Source of the DNA: Devosia sp. Root635
Lineage (GTDB): Bacteria; Pseudomonadota; Alphaproteobacteria; Rhizobiales; Devosiaceae
NCBI RefSeq assembly: GCF_001427605.1
Contig: NZ_LMGZ01000001.1
Location: forward strand, 1 to 64,000
Direction: 5' to 3'
DNA: 64,000 bases
Positions 33,341 to 41,993 of this stretch are shown here, piece after piece. The notes under the pieces were generated by a model. It was not told where the DNA came from and did no database searches. It was given only the letters and a program-made list of their open reading frames with translations. The position numbers and the translations under genes were made by a program. How positions within the stretch are numbered: the first letter of the stretch is position 1; each line of letters opens with the position of its first letter.

Positions 33341-34690
33341 ATGAGCAATCGTCTGCGCAGCCTTGCGCTTGGGATAATCGGCGCTTCGGCCGTTGCCGTT
33401 CCGGCCTTCGCCGTCGATCTGGACATCACCTGCCGCTGCGTTATCGGCGGCGTCAACAGCGGCACTGCCGAGTGGATCGAGAACAGCGTCATCCCGGCAT
33501 TTGAAGCCGCCAATCCGGATATCAACGTCAACCTCAACCAGTTCGGCGGTGAAGACGCCCAGCTCACCCAGCAGCTGGCGCTCGACTTCTCGACCGGCGC
33601 CGGCCCTGACGTCACCGCCTTTGACGGTTTCCTGATCCCCAGCTTCGTCGAAGGCGGGCTGCTCAAGCCGCTGGACGAAGTTGCCGGCCCCGAAGTCGAC
33701 GACTGGTCCGGCTGGGCCGCGCTGTCGGATGGCTCGCGCGCGCTGATGCAGTATCAGGGCAAGTATTACGGCATTCCGCTCGGGACCGACGTGCGCATGA
33801 TCCATACGCGCAAGGATATCCTGGAAGAGGCCGGCATCGACGCCGACACCTGGCAGCCGACCTCGTGGGAAGACATTCTCGACGCGGCCCGCGCCATCAA
33901 AAAGATCAAGCCTGACAGCTTCCCGATCCAGCTCAATGCCGGCGTCGCCATGGGCGAAGCCACCACCATGCAGGGCTATTGGCTGGCGCTGCTGGGGACA
34001 GGCGAAAGCGTCACCGACGAGAACGGCAAGTATATCGTTTCGAGCCAGGGAATTCTCGATACGCTCAACCTCTACAAGACCATCTATGTCGACGAACAGC
34101 TCGGCGACCAGCGTGCCCAGCTTCTCGCCGACGGCCGCAACCGCTCCTTCGCCAATTTCCGCGATGGCGTGACGGCCCTGCTGTTCGAGGGTGACTATTT
34201 CTACCGCTCGGTGACCCCGGAAGGGTCCGAATTCGCCGTGGCCGACCGTGACAATGTCATGGGTTGGGTCAAGGTGCCGGCCGAGAAGCCCGGCTCAGGC
34301 ATTCGCGGGCAGGATTTCGTGACCATTTCGGGCGGCACGGGCTTCGTGCTCAATCCGGCGACCGATACGCCCAAGGAAGCCTGGGCCCTGCTCTCGTTCA
34401 TGAACGAGGTCGAGATGCAGAATGCTTTCCAGGCCATCCAGCCGCGCATCACCGCCCGCACGGATGTTGAAATCCCCAACAGCCCGTTCCTGACCGAAGC
34501 CAGCCAGGCGCTGCTGCCGCTCACCACGGCCCGTCCGAATGACGAGAACTACAATGCCGTCTCGGCCGAAATCCAGCGCATGACCGAAGCCGTCGTGTCC
34601 GGCGAGTTGTCGCCGGAAGAGGCCATGGCCCAGTACAAGGCCTCGGTCATCGGCATTGTCGGCGAAGAGAACACCGTCAGCCTGCTGTAG
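33341..34690 (+). CDS. Carbohydrate ABC transporter substrate-binding protein (family 1)
   Basis: A 449-residue periplasmic sugar-binding protein. The signal peptide ends near AVPAFAVD. The mature protein shows the family pattern VIPAFEAANPDINVNLNQFGGEDAQLTQQLALDFSTGAGPDV, and ALLFEGDYFYRS and GTGFVLNPATDTPKEAWALLSFM later. ATG at 33341 follows GGGAGGAG. It is the first gene of a CUT1-type operon with two permeases and a UgpC-like ATPase. The cytosolic GH38-like enzyme and the beta-mannosidase nearby make an oligosaccharide ligand plausible. A UUCG-capped hairpin follows directly. Confidence 0.94.
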   Translation: MSNRLRSLALGIIGASAVAVPAFAVDLDITCRCVIGGVNSGTAEWIENSVIPAFEAANPDINVNLNQFGGEDAQLTQQLALDFSTGAGPDVTAFDGFLIPSFVEGGLLKPLDEVAGPEVDDWSGWAALSDGSRALMQYQGKYYGIPLGTDVRMIHTRKDILEEAGIDADTWQPTSWEDILDAARAIKKIKPDSFPIQLNAGVAMGEATTMQGYWLALLGTGESVTDENGKYIVSSQGILDTLNLYKTIYVDEQLGDQRAQLLADGRNRSFANFRDGVTALLFEGDYFYRSVTPEGSEFAVADRDNVMGWVKVPAEKPGSGIRGQDFVTISGGTGFVLNPATDTPKEAWALLSFMNEVEMQNAFQAIQPRITARTDVEIPNSPFLTEASQALLPLTTARPNDENYNAVSAEIQRMTEAVVSGELSPEEAMAQYKASVIGIVGEENTVSLL

Positions 34691-34702
34691 CCCTCCCTCC
34701 TG

Positions 34703-34730
34703 CGCCCGGCGTCCTTCGGGATGCCGGGCG
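34703..34730 (+). promoter_or_regulatory. UUCG-capped mRNA hairpin after the binding-protein gene
   Basis: Starting 13 bases after the stop codon, CGCCCGGCGTCC pairs with GGATGCCGGGCG (one G-U pair) around a UUCG tetraloop, an exceptionally stable design. There is no U tract after it. Together with the palindromic element that follows, it should keep the binding-protein message more stable than the permease message. Confidence 0.7.
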
Positions 34731-34754
34731 TCAATGGTGCCTCGGCTCCATCGC

Positions 34755-34845
34755 CTCCCTCCCCCTTGAGGGGAGGGACCGAGGGTGGGGGTCGGTCGGT
34801 TGACCACTCAAGCCCCCCAACTCCTCCCCTCAAGGGCGAGGGGAG
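34755..34845. repeat. Palindromic extragenic element, family A, copy 1
   Basis: The left hairpin CCTCCCCCTTGAGGGGAGG pairs as a whole with the right hairpin CTCCCCTCAAGGGCGAGGGG, with GGGGGTCGGTCGG in the centre. Copies 2 and 3 lie at 37781-37876 and 53465-53594. This copy separates the binding-protein and first permease genes inside one operon. Confidence 0.8.
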
Positions 34846-34866
34846 TCCACCATCCGGGATAAGCGC

Positions 34867-35805
34867 ATGACCACAGAACCCGTTTCCGACCAACCCAGGC
34901 GCAAGCTCAGGAATTTCGCCCTGCTCTCCAATCGGGCAGGCGCGGCGTTCCTGACGCCGGCGGGCCTGCTGGTCTCGGTCTTCGTCATCGTCCCCTTCTT
35001 CTGGATCATCTTCGTTTCATTCACCAACCGCACCCTGCTGGGCAAGACGGCGCTCAATCCCGAATTCGTCGGCCTCGCCAACTACCTGACCCTGTTCGAC
35101 CCTTCCAATTTCTTCCAGCGCGGCCAGTTCGGCTTCTCGCTGATCCTCACCACGCAATTCGTGCTGGCCTCGGCGCTGCTCGGGCAGGCGCTGCTCGGCC
35201 TGTTGCTGGCCTGGCTGATCCAGACCGTGCCGCCCTGGGTCAAGCGCATCACCGAGACCTTCGTCATCGCCGCCTGGATCCTGCCCGAAGTCGTGATCGG
35301 CTTTGCCTGGTTCGCCTTCCTCGACCGTGACCAGGGCACGCTCAATGCGCTGCTCACCGGCGTCGGCCTGCCCAAGGGCGATTTCCTGCTGGAGCAGCCG
35401 TTCTGGGTGATCGTGGTGTTCAATACCTGGCGCGGTGCCGCCTTCTCGATGATGCTGTTCGGCTCGGCCTTCTCGTCCATCCCGCCCAGCTATTTCCAGG
35501 CGGCCGACGTGGCCGGGGCGTCCTCATGGCAGAAGTTCAAGGATATCGGCCTGCCGCTGATCCGCGGACATATCGTCACCGACCTCATCCTCATCACGAT
35601 GTGGACGTTCAACACCTTCACGCCCTTCCTGCTCACCAATGGCGGGCCGAGCTACCGGACGGAGCTGGTCTCCATCTACAATTACCGCGTGGCCTTCCAC
35701 GACTTCCAGTTCGGCAAGGGCGCGGCGGTGGGCGTCATCATGATGCTGATCAACCTGGCCTTTGCGCTGGTCTATCTCGGCATCGGCCGCAAGAAGAAGG
35801 GGTGA
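34867..35805 (+). CDS. Sugar ABC transporter permease (MalF/UgpA-like)
   Basis: A 312-residue inner-membrane permease with about six membrane helices. The first is preceded by a charged N-terminal stretch of 30 residues. The EAA loop contacting the ATPase reads YFQAADVAGASSWQKFKDIGLPLIRG. It pairs with the next gene to form the sugar channel. It starts 176 bases after the binding-protein gene, and that gap is filled by an RNA hairpin and a family A palindrome. The following permease begins five bases downstream. Confidence 0.94.
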   Translation: MTTEPVSDQPRRKLRNFALLSNRAGAAFLTPAGLLVSVFVIVPFFWIIFVSFTNRTLLGKTALNPEFVGLANYLTLFDPSNFFQRGQFGFSLILTTQFVLASALLGQALLGLLLAWLIQTVPPWVKRITETFVIAAWILPEVVIGFAWFAFLDRDQGTLNALLTGVGLPKGDFLLEQPFWVIVVFNTWRGAAFSMMLFGSAFSSIPPSYFQAADVAGASSWQKFKDIGLPLIRGHIVTDLILITMWTFNTFTPFLLTNGGPSYRTELVSIYNYRVAFHDFQFGKGAAVGVIMMLINLAFALVYLGIGRKKKG

Positions 35806-35810
35806 CCGCC

Positions 35811-36641
35811 ATGAAACTCACCCTGCCCGCCTTTGTCGGCCGCATCGCCTTTTCGGCCCTTGCCGCGCTGATCGGCGCCGCTTTCGCCCTGCCGCTGCTA
35901 TGGTTCCTGTTTGCGCCGTTCAACGCGCGCGCCGAACTGGGTCTTGCCGTCCCCGATCCGTGGACGCTAAGCAATTTCGTCACGGTCTTCGGCAACAGTT
36001 TCGCCGTTCAGGCGCTGTGGAACAGCCTCATCCAGTCTGTCGGCGGGGTGATCCTGGTCGGCGCGGCGGCGACGCTGGCGGCCTATGCGCTCAGCCGCTC
36101 CTCGCTGCCGGGCAAGGGGGCCGTTACCTACATCCTGCTGCTGTTTTCCTCGGTCGTGTCGGGGTCGGCGGCCATGGTGCCGATCTTCCTCATCGTCTCG
36201 GCTGCCGGGCTGATCGACACGCATCTGGCGGTGATCCTGACCTTTGCCGGCGGGCTGCTGCCCACCGCCATGTTCATCCTGCGCGACTTCATCGACTCCA
36301 TCCCCAAATCCTACGAGGAAAGCGCCATGGTGGCCGGCGCCTCACCCGTACAGGCGTTTTTCGACGTTGCCTTGCCGGTGATCCGGCCGGGCATCGTGGT
36401 CGTTGTGGTGTGGGGGTTCGTCAATATCTGGGGCAGCTTCCTCATCCCCTTCATCCTCTTGCGCAGCGACGACCAGATGCCCGCATCAGTGGCCATCTAC
36501 TCCTTCTACTCGGAGGCGGGCACGCCCATCGTGACCCTGCTGGCCGCCTATTCGCTCATCTATTCACTCCCCGTCATCGCCCTTTACCTCTTCGTCAGCT
36601 GGAAGTTCGGCTTCCGGTTCTTTGGCGGCATCAAGGCCTAA
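35811..36641 (+). CDS. Carbohydrate ABC transporter permease (MalG/UgpE-like)
   Basis: The second 276-residue permease. It has six membrane helices and the MalG-type EAA loop YEESAMVAGASPVQAFFDVALPV, followed by the conserved proline-rich C-terminal helix region. ATG at 35811 is preceded by AAGGGGTGA, five bases after the upstream stop. A longer open frame that begins inside the previous gene is not used. Its product completes the transmembrane part of the importer, with the ATPase six bases downstream. Confidence 0.94.
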   Translation: MKLTLPAFVGRIAFSALAALIGAAFALPLLWFLFAPFNARAELGLAVPDPWTLSNFVTVFGNSFAVQALWNSLIQSVGGVILVGAAATLAAYALSRSSLPGKGAVTYILLLFSSVVSGSAAMVPIFLIVSAAGLIDTHLAVILTFAGGLLPTAMFILRDFIDSIPKSYEESAMVAGASPVQAFFDVALPVIRPGIVVVVVWGFVNIWGSFLIPFILLRSDDQMPASVAIYSFYSEAGTPIVTLLAAYSLIYSLPVIALYLFVSWKFGFRFFGGIKA

Positions 36642-36647
36642 CGCATC

Positions 36648-37760
36648 ATGGCATCAGTCGAATTCCGCAACGTCACCAAGACTTTCGGCAGTTTCAACGC
36701 CGTGTCGGATGTCAGTTTTTCCATAGGCGACGGGGAGTTCGTCTGCCTGCTCGGTCCCTCGGGCTGTGGCAAGACCACCAGCCTGCGGATGATCGCGGGC
36801 CTGGAAACACCCAGCTCGGGCCAGGTGCTGATCGGGGGCGAGGATGTTACTCACTATCACCCCAAGGATCGTCAAATCTCCATGGTCTTCCAGGATTATG
36901 CGCTCTACCCGCATATGAACCTGGCCGACAATATCGCCTATCCGCTCAAGGTGCGCGGCAAGTCGGTTTCCGATCGGCATGGCCGGGCCAAGGAAGTGGC
37001 CGACGTGCTCAAGATCGGCCACCTGCTCGACCGGTTGCCGAGCCAGATTTCGGGCGGCCAGCAGCAGCGCACCTCGCTGGCGCGGGCTTTGGTCTATCCA
37101 AGCCAAGTCTATCTGTTCGACGAGCCGCTCTCCAATCTCGACGCCAAGCTGCGCCTTGAGGCACGCGGTTTCCTCAATCACCTGCAGCGCGACATGGGCA
37201 TGACGGCGGTCTATGTGACCCATGACCAGGCCGAGGCCATGGCGCTGGCAACCCGCATTGCGGTGATGGATCAGGGCAGGATCGTGCAATATGCGCCACC
37301 CATCGAGATTTATCGCCGTCCCGCCACGACCTTTGTTGCCAATTTCGTCGGCAACCCGCCGATGAATCTGGTGCCGGTCGAGGCCATGCAGGGCGATGGG
37401 CAGTTGCGGCTGGCAGCCGAGGGGCTGACGCTGGGCGGGCTCGCCATGTCCTCCGGTATCGAGACAGCGCTCGGCGGTGGCAAGGCGCTGACACTCGGCA
37501 TTCGCCCGGAGCACCTCTCCATTGCCGCGCCCGGCGCCGTCAACACCATTTCGGGCAAGCTGTTTGCCAACGAGAATATGGGGCCGGAAAGCCTCGTCAC
37601 CATCGAGCGCGCCGATGGCTCGCGCCTCACTGCTCGCATCTTCACCGACGAGCATATTGCGCTGGATGAGGACGTGACACTGGGCTTTGGCAGCGAGCAT
37701 GTGCATCTGTTCGATGGCGCCGGCGTGCGCATTGCCGCCGACGGGGAGCAGGCGCTGTGA
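36648..37760 (+). CDS. Sugar ABC transporter ATP-binding protein (UgpC/MsmK-like)
   Basis: A 370-residue ATPase with Walker A GPSGCGKTTSLRM, Q loop FQDYALYPHMNLADN, signature ISGGQQQRTSLARAL, Walker B VYLFDEPLSNLDAKL and H loop YVTHDQAEAMALATR, then the TOBE domain typical of MalK/UgpC (from about residue 240, GIRPEHLSIAAPGAV near 288). It energises the preceding permease pair. The gene closes the importer block. The next gene, a PHP-domain hydrolase, is separated from it by a family A palindrome. Confidence 0.95.
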   Translation: MASVEFRNVTKTFGSFNAVSDVSFSIGDGEFVCLLGPSGCGKTTSLRMIAGLETPSSGQVLIGGEDVTHYHPKDRQISMVFQDYALYPHMNLADNIAYPLKVRGKSVSDRHGRAKEVADVLKIGHLLDRLPSQISGGQQQRTSLARALVYPSQVYLFDEPLSNLDAKLRLEARGFLNHLQRDMGMTAVYVTHDQAEAMALATRIAVMDQGRIVQYAPPIEIYRRPATTFVANFVGNPPMNLVPVEAMQGDGQLRLAAEGLTLGGLAMSSGIETALGGGKALTLGIRPEHLSIAAPGAVNTISGKLFANENMGPESLVTIERADGSRLTARIFTDEHIALDEDVTLGFGSEHVHLFDGAGVRIAADGEQAL

Positions 37761-37780
37761 GCACGAAGCGCTCCGCATCT

Positions 37781-37876
37781 CTCCCCTCCCCCTTGAGGGG
37801 AGGGGCTGGGGGAGGGGGTCGCTCAGTTGCCCACCGGACCACCCCCTCCCCGGCCCTCCCCTCAAGGGGGAGGGAG
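37781..37876. repeat. Palindromic extragenic element, family A, copy 2
   Basis: CTCCCCTCCCCCTTGAGGGG and the matching right half CCCTCAAGGGGGAGGGAG surround a GGGGGTCGCTCAGT centre and a second GC-rich stem. It lies between the ATPase and CehA-like genes inside the same operon. The 3' arm lies about 25-30 bases before the ATG of the next gene, so it cannot itself act as its ribosome site. Confidence 0.82.
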
Positions 37877-37899
37877 ACGACAAACCAAAGTTATGCGCC

Positions 37900-39303
37900 A
37901 TGACCACGATCGTCACCCACATCACGCGCGCCGATCAGGCGGCCAATCCCTATTTCTACATTCCCTTCGACGTGCCCGAAGGCACGACGCGGATCGATGT
38001 CACCCTCGCCTATCCCAAGGCCGAGGACTGCATCATCGATCTGGGCGCGTTCGATCCGCGCGACACCGGCTATCCCACGCAAGAGGGCTTTCGCGGCTGG
38101 AGCGGTGGGGCGCGCGACCGCTTCTTCATCGCCACCGATGATGCGACGCCTGGCTATGTGCATGGCGAAATTCCGCCCGGACGCTGGAACGTCATCCTGG
38201 GGCTCTACAAGGTGCCCGAGGCCGGCACCGAGGTCAGCGTCACCATCGGCCTCGACGCCACGCCGCGCAGGCTGGAGCCGCAGCCGGCCCGTACAATGCC
38301 CGTGCGCAAGGTGGCGGGCTGGTACAGGGGCGACCTACATTGCCACACCTTCCATTCCGATGCGAAGGGCTCGCCCGAACTGCTGCATGCGGCGGCGCGG
38401 CAGGCCGGGCTCGATTTTCTGGCCATTGCCGACCACAACACCACCACCCAGCGGCGTTATTTCCATCCGCAATCCTCGCCCGAGCTGGTCTTCGTGCGCG
38501 CCATGGAAGTCACCACGGCCGAGGGGCATGCCAATGTCTATGGCGTGGACGCGTGGATCGATTTCCGCATGACCCGGCCATCGGACGCGCACACGCTGGC
38601 GCGGCTGGTGCATGAGCGGGGCGGCTTGCTGTCGATCAACCATGACAAGCCGGCCATCGCCTGGGACTATGAATTCCCCGAAGCGGACTGCCAGGAGGTC
38701 TGGCAGAGCACATGGATGGCCTGGAACTGGATCGCGCTGGATCGCTGGCAGCAGCGGCTGGCCTCCGGCCTGCGCCTCTCGGCCATTGGCGGCTCGGACT
38801 ACCACCAGCCGGCCCAGCTCATGTCAGAGGGACCATTGGTGCTGGCGCGCCCGACCACGGTATTGTGGCTGCCCGAACTCAGCGAGGACGCCGTGCTCGC
38901 CGCGATGAAGGCAGGACATGGCTATGTCACCGAGAGTCCGTCGGGGCCCGCTCTGGTGATGACCGTCGATGGCCGGCCCATGGGTTCGAGCATCGCCGAT
39001 CCGCGCAGCATGCGCGTCGAGGTCAAGGGGGCCAAAGGCGACCGGCTGGTGTGGATCGATGCGACCGGCCAGATAGGCTCGGCGGCCATCGATGCCGACG
39101 ACTGGCAGCGCGAATTTGTCATTTCGAGCGCCCAGGGCTTCATCCGCGCCGAAATCGTCGCCGACGCCAGCCGGGAGCGGCTCGGCGCCGAATTCCTTGC
39201 CCTGATTGAGGGCCGCGAACTGCCCTGGCAGCTTAGGGGCGTCAACCTGGCCGACCAGCCCATCCGCCGCGCCCTGGGCAATCCCATCTATATCGAGACC
39301 TGA
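37900..39303 (+). CDS. CehA/McbA family metallohydrolase (PHP domain)
   Basis: A 467-residue protein. An N-terminal beta-sandwich-like half (residues 1-130) resembles the accessory domain of CehA proteins. The PHP domain starts at YRGDLHCHTFHSD, with His147 and His149, and continues with ADHNTTTQRRYF and a histidine-rich segment NHDKPAIAW. PHP enzymes hydrolyse phosphoesters, and CehA of other bacteria splits carbaryl. In this sugar operon a sugar phosphodiester or an ester-linked glycoside is plausible but unproven. ATG at 37900 is out of frame with an ATG seven bases earlier. Confidence 0.88.
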   Translation: MTTIVTHITRADQAANPYFYIPFDVPEGTTRIDVTLAYPKAEDCIIDLGAFDPRDTGYPTQEGFRGWSGGARDRFFIATDDATPGYVHGEIPPGRWNVILGLYKVPEAGTEVSVTIGLDATPRRLEPQPARTMPVRKVAGWYRGDLHCHTFHSDAKGSPELLHAAARQAGLDFLAIADHNTTTQRRYFHPQSSPELVFVRAMEVTTAEGHANVYGVDAWIDFRMTRPSDAHTLARLVHERGGLLSINHDKPAIAWDYEFPEADCQEVWQSTWMAWNWIALDRWQQRLASGLRLSAIGGSDYHQPAQLMSEGPLVLARPTTVLWLPELSEDAVLAAMKAGHGYVTESPSGPALVMTVDGRPMGSSIADPRSMRVEVKGAKGDRLVWIDATGQIGSAAIDADDWQREFVISSAQGFIRAEIVADASRERLGAEFLALIEGRELPWQLRGVNLADQPIRRALGNPIYIET

Positions 39304-39306
39304 TCC

Positions 39307-40161
39307 ATGCTTATCGCCAACGCCCCCTGTTCCTGGGGCATTACCTACCCCACCGGCAATGCCTACACCTGGCAGCACTATCTCGACGAGGTCGCCGCGG
39401 CGGGCTATCGCGGCACTGAGCTCGGCCCCTTCGGCTTCCTGCCCAAAGACCCTGCTTTGCTCAAGGACGCGCTGGCCAAGCGCGATCTGGCAATGGTCGG
39501 GGCGACCCATGTCCACACCTTTGGCGATGCTGCCTCCGCGCCGCTGCTGATGCAGACTTTGCGCGAACTGGCGCCGCTGCTGGTGTCGCTGGAGGCAAAA
39601 CACCTCGTCATTATGGATGAGAGCAACTGGTACCCGGAAGGACAGGAAGGCGCGCTGGATGAAGCCGGCTGGGCGGGGCTGACGCAGATGGTGCGTGACG
39701 CGCAGGCGCTGGTCGAAGGCGACCACGGTCTCAAGCTCAGCTTCCACCCCCATATCGGCACCGCGGTCGAGCGCGAGGCCCAGATCGACCGCCTGCTGGC
39801 CGAGACCGCGATCGATCTCTGCTTCGATACCGGACACCACGCCTTCTGGGATCAAGACCCGCTCGCCTATATGGAACGCACTTTCCCCCGTATCGCCTAT
39901 ATGCACCTCAAGAATGTCGACGGCGCCGTGCGCCGGCGGGTTCTGGATGGCCAGCTTTCGGTTGCTGCGTCCTATGGCGCCGGGGTGATGTGCCCCCTGC
40001 CCGACGGCGTGGTCGATATCCAGGCCGTCATGCGCCTGCTCGAGGCGCGCGGCTTTGCCGGCCCGGTCGTAGTCGAGCAGGATGTCGCCGCCAACGCGGT
40101 GGAAAGCCCGCTGCAGCTCGCGACCCGCAACCTCTCCTACATGAACGCCATCGCCAAATGA
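39307..40161 (+). CDS. Sugar phosphate isomerase/epimerase family TIM-barrel protein
   Basis: A 284-residue xylose-isomerase-like TIM barrel of the IolE/inosose dehydratase and tagatose epimerase superfamily. It begins ANAPCSWGITYPTGNAYTW, with FHPHIGTAVER near residue 143 and CFDTGHHAFW near residue 173 supplying candidate metal ligands (Glu, Asp, His, His, Glu). It interconverts or dehydrates a keto-sugar. It starts four bases after the PHP gene and overlaps the dehydrogenase gene (ATGA). The pair resembles inositol-type oxidation and dehydration gene pairs. Confidence 0.9.
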   Translation: MLIANAPCSWGITYPTGNAYTWQHYLDEVAAAGYRGTELGPFGFLPKDPALLKDALAKRDLAMVGATHVHTFGDAASAPLLMQTLRELAPLLVSLEAKHLVIMDESNWYPEGQEGALDEAGWAGLTQMVRDAQALVEGDHGLKLSFHPHIGTAVEREAQIDRLLAETAIDLCFDTGHHAFWDQDPLAYMERTFPRIAYMHLKNVDGAVRRRVLDGQLSVAASYGAGVMCPLPDGVVDIQAVMRLLEARGFAGPVVVEQDVAANAVESPLQLATRNLSYMNAIAK

Positions 40162-41231
40162 CCAACCCGATCAAAGTCGGCCTTATCGGCCTGGGCGAAG
40201 TCGCCCAACTCATGCATCTGCCGCTGCTGGCCGACGACCGGCGCTTCGCCATAGCAGCGATCACCGATGTATCGCCGAGCCTGGTTGAATACGTCGCTGG
40301 CCGCTATGGTGTGTCCACGCGCCACCCGGATGCTGATGCGCTCATCGCCGATCCGGCGCTGGACGCGGTTTTCATCCTCACGCCCGATCACCTCCACGCC
40401 GACCTGCTGGAAAAGGCCATCCGCTCGGGCAAGCATGTCTTCGTTGAAAAGCCGGCCTGCCTCACGGCGGAGCAGCTCCGGCCCATACTCGATATCGCCC
40501 GGCGCCCCGGCCAAGTGGTGTTCGTGGGCTATATGCGCCGCTTTTCGCGGCCGTTCCTCGAACTCAAGCAACGCCTGCCGCCGCAGTCCGACATTCGCCA
40601 TGTCCGCATCCGCGATATCATCCGCGAGGCGCCGTTCTTCGTCGCCCAGACCCGCAATATCTTTCGCCCGACCGACGTGCCGGCCGAGCTGATCGCTGAG
40701 GGCCGCGGCCGCACCCAGGCGATGCTGCGCTCCGTCATGGGAGAAGATTGCCCGCCCGACGCGCTGCGCGCCTATCAGGTGCTGACCGGCCTGTCATCGC
40801 ACAGTTTCTCGGCCATGCGCGACCTGCTGGGGCCGCCCAGAGGGTGTTCCTATGCCACCCAGCATAATGGCGAGACGGTCATGGCTGTATTCGACTATGG
40901 CCATTTCAGCGCGCTCTACGAGGCGGTAATCGACGACGTTTCCCGGTTTGACGCCGGCATCGAAGTGCTGACCCAGCGCCAGCATTTCAAGATGAACTAT
41001 GACACGCCCTATATCCGCAACCTGCCGACGCGCCTCGAAATCACCGCGTCCAGCGATACCTGTACGGGCACCGAAATCATCGGCCCGGTCTACGAGGACC
41101 CATTCCGCGTCGAGCTCGATGCGTTCCGCGACAGCATCGTCAACGGCACACCGAACCGCACGACGCTAGAGGATTCGTTGGCCGACCTGCTGCTGTTCAA
41201 GGCTGTCGGACGCCATTTCCACCCGCGGTAG
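40158..41231 (+). CDS. Gfo/Idh/MocA family oxidoreductase
   Basis: A 357-residue NAD(P)-dependent dehydrogenase. The Rossmann motif GLIGLGEVAQLMHLPLL begins at residue 8, and EKPACLTAEQL near residue 96 carries the conserved Glu-Lys-Pro of the family. The C-terminal domain holds the substrate site. Members oxidise inositol, glucose-6-phosphate derivatives or 3-keto glycosides. Together with the preceding isomerase it would oxidise and rearrange the sugar released from the imported compound. The start overlaps the isomerase stop. The gene ends nine bases from the convergent sigma factor gene. Confidence 0.93.
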   Translation: MTNPIKVGLIGLGEVAQLMHLPLLADDRRFAIAAITDVSPSLVEYVAGRYGVSTRHPDADALIADPALDAVFILTPDHLHADLLEKAIRSGKHVFVEKPACLTAEQLRPILDIARRPGQVVFVGYMRRFSRPFLELKQRLPPQSDIRHVRIRDIIREAPFFVAQTRNIFRPTDVPAELIAEGRGRTQAMLRSVMGEDCPPDALRAYQVLTGLSSHSFSAMRDLLGPPRGCSYATQHNGETVMAVFDYGHFSALYEAVIDDVSRFDAGIEVLTQRQHFKMNYDTPYIRNLPTRLEITASSDTCTGTEIIGPVYEDPFRVELDAFRDSIVNGTPNRTTLEDSLADLLLFKAVGRHFHPR

Positions 41232-41240
41232 CGACAGGCG

Positions 41241-41921
41241 TCAGCCCGCCGAGATGGCAGCAATTACACGGTCGGCCATGTTGTCGCAGCGGGCGCCATC
41301 GAAGGGAAAGACCTCGGCGAAGCCGCCGGCGATCTGCCTCTCCAGGGCGGCTCGCAGCAATTGCCGGGCCCGGTGGAGACGTGTCTTGACGGTTTCGGCC
41401 TTGATATCGAGCTGGCTGCCGGCCTCGGCCGCCGACAGCCCTTCGATGTCGCGCAGGATGAAAACGAGCCGGAAAGCCTCCGGCAATTCGTCGATGGCGT
41501 GTTCAAGCAGTTTTCGCATTTCGGTTCGGTCAGCCTCGCTATCGGCAGGAAGGGGCACCAGGGAGATCGGGAACAGGAGGGCGAGGCCCGCATCGGCCTC
41601 GGTCGCGGCGTCCAATGCCGTCAGCTCGGTGGTGACCCGGCGCTTGCGCATCCGCCCCAGCGCATCGTTGAGGGCAATGCGGGTGAGCCAGGTGGAAAAC
41701 TGCGACTCCCCGCGAAAGGTGTCGAGATGGGTGAAGGCCTTCACATAGGTCGCCTGCACCACATCCTCGGCTTCCCCATCATTGCGCAGGACGCCACGCG
41801 CCACCCGGAACAACCGCTGGTTGTTGGCCTTGATCAGCCGGCGAATGGCAGCTTCGCTGCCCTGCCGCGCTTGTGCGACAAGGGCCTGTTCACTTTCCAC
41901 GGCGTCGCTCGTCATTGTCAT
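41241..41921 (-). CDS. ECF-type RNA polymerase sigma factor
   Basis: A 226-residue group IV sigma factor. Region 2 contains LIKANNQRLFRVARGVLRNDGEAEDVVQATYVKAFTHLD with the conserved DVVQ motif, and region 4 ends with LSAAEAGSQLDIKAETVKTRLHRAR, the helix-turn-helix for the -35 element. A C-terminal tail of about 30 residues has one Cys (ARCDNMADRV). ATG at 41921 is chosen because AGGAAAG lies upstream. ATG at 41951 is also in frame. No anti-sigma factor gene is adjacent, which is unusual for this class. Its regulon is unknown. Confidence 0.88.
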   Translation of the reverse strand: MTMTSDAVESEQALVAQARQGSEAAIRRLIKANNQRLFRVARGVLRNDGEAEDVVQATYVKAFTHLDTFRGESQFSTWLTRIALNDALGRMRKRRVTTELTALDAATEADAGLALLFPISLVPLPADSEADRTEMRKLLEHAIDELPEAFRLVFILRDIEGLSAAEAGSQLDIKAETVKTRLHRARQLLRAALERQIAGGFAEVFPFDGARCDNMADRVIAAISAG

Positions 41922-41993
41922 GTCGATGCCGATCTTTCCTATTGCCGCCATTGGATGCCGGGTGGCGCGAAAGGTTCCCGCCGCGCCAAGGGT

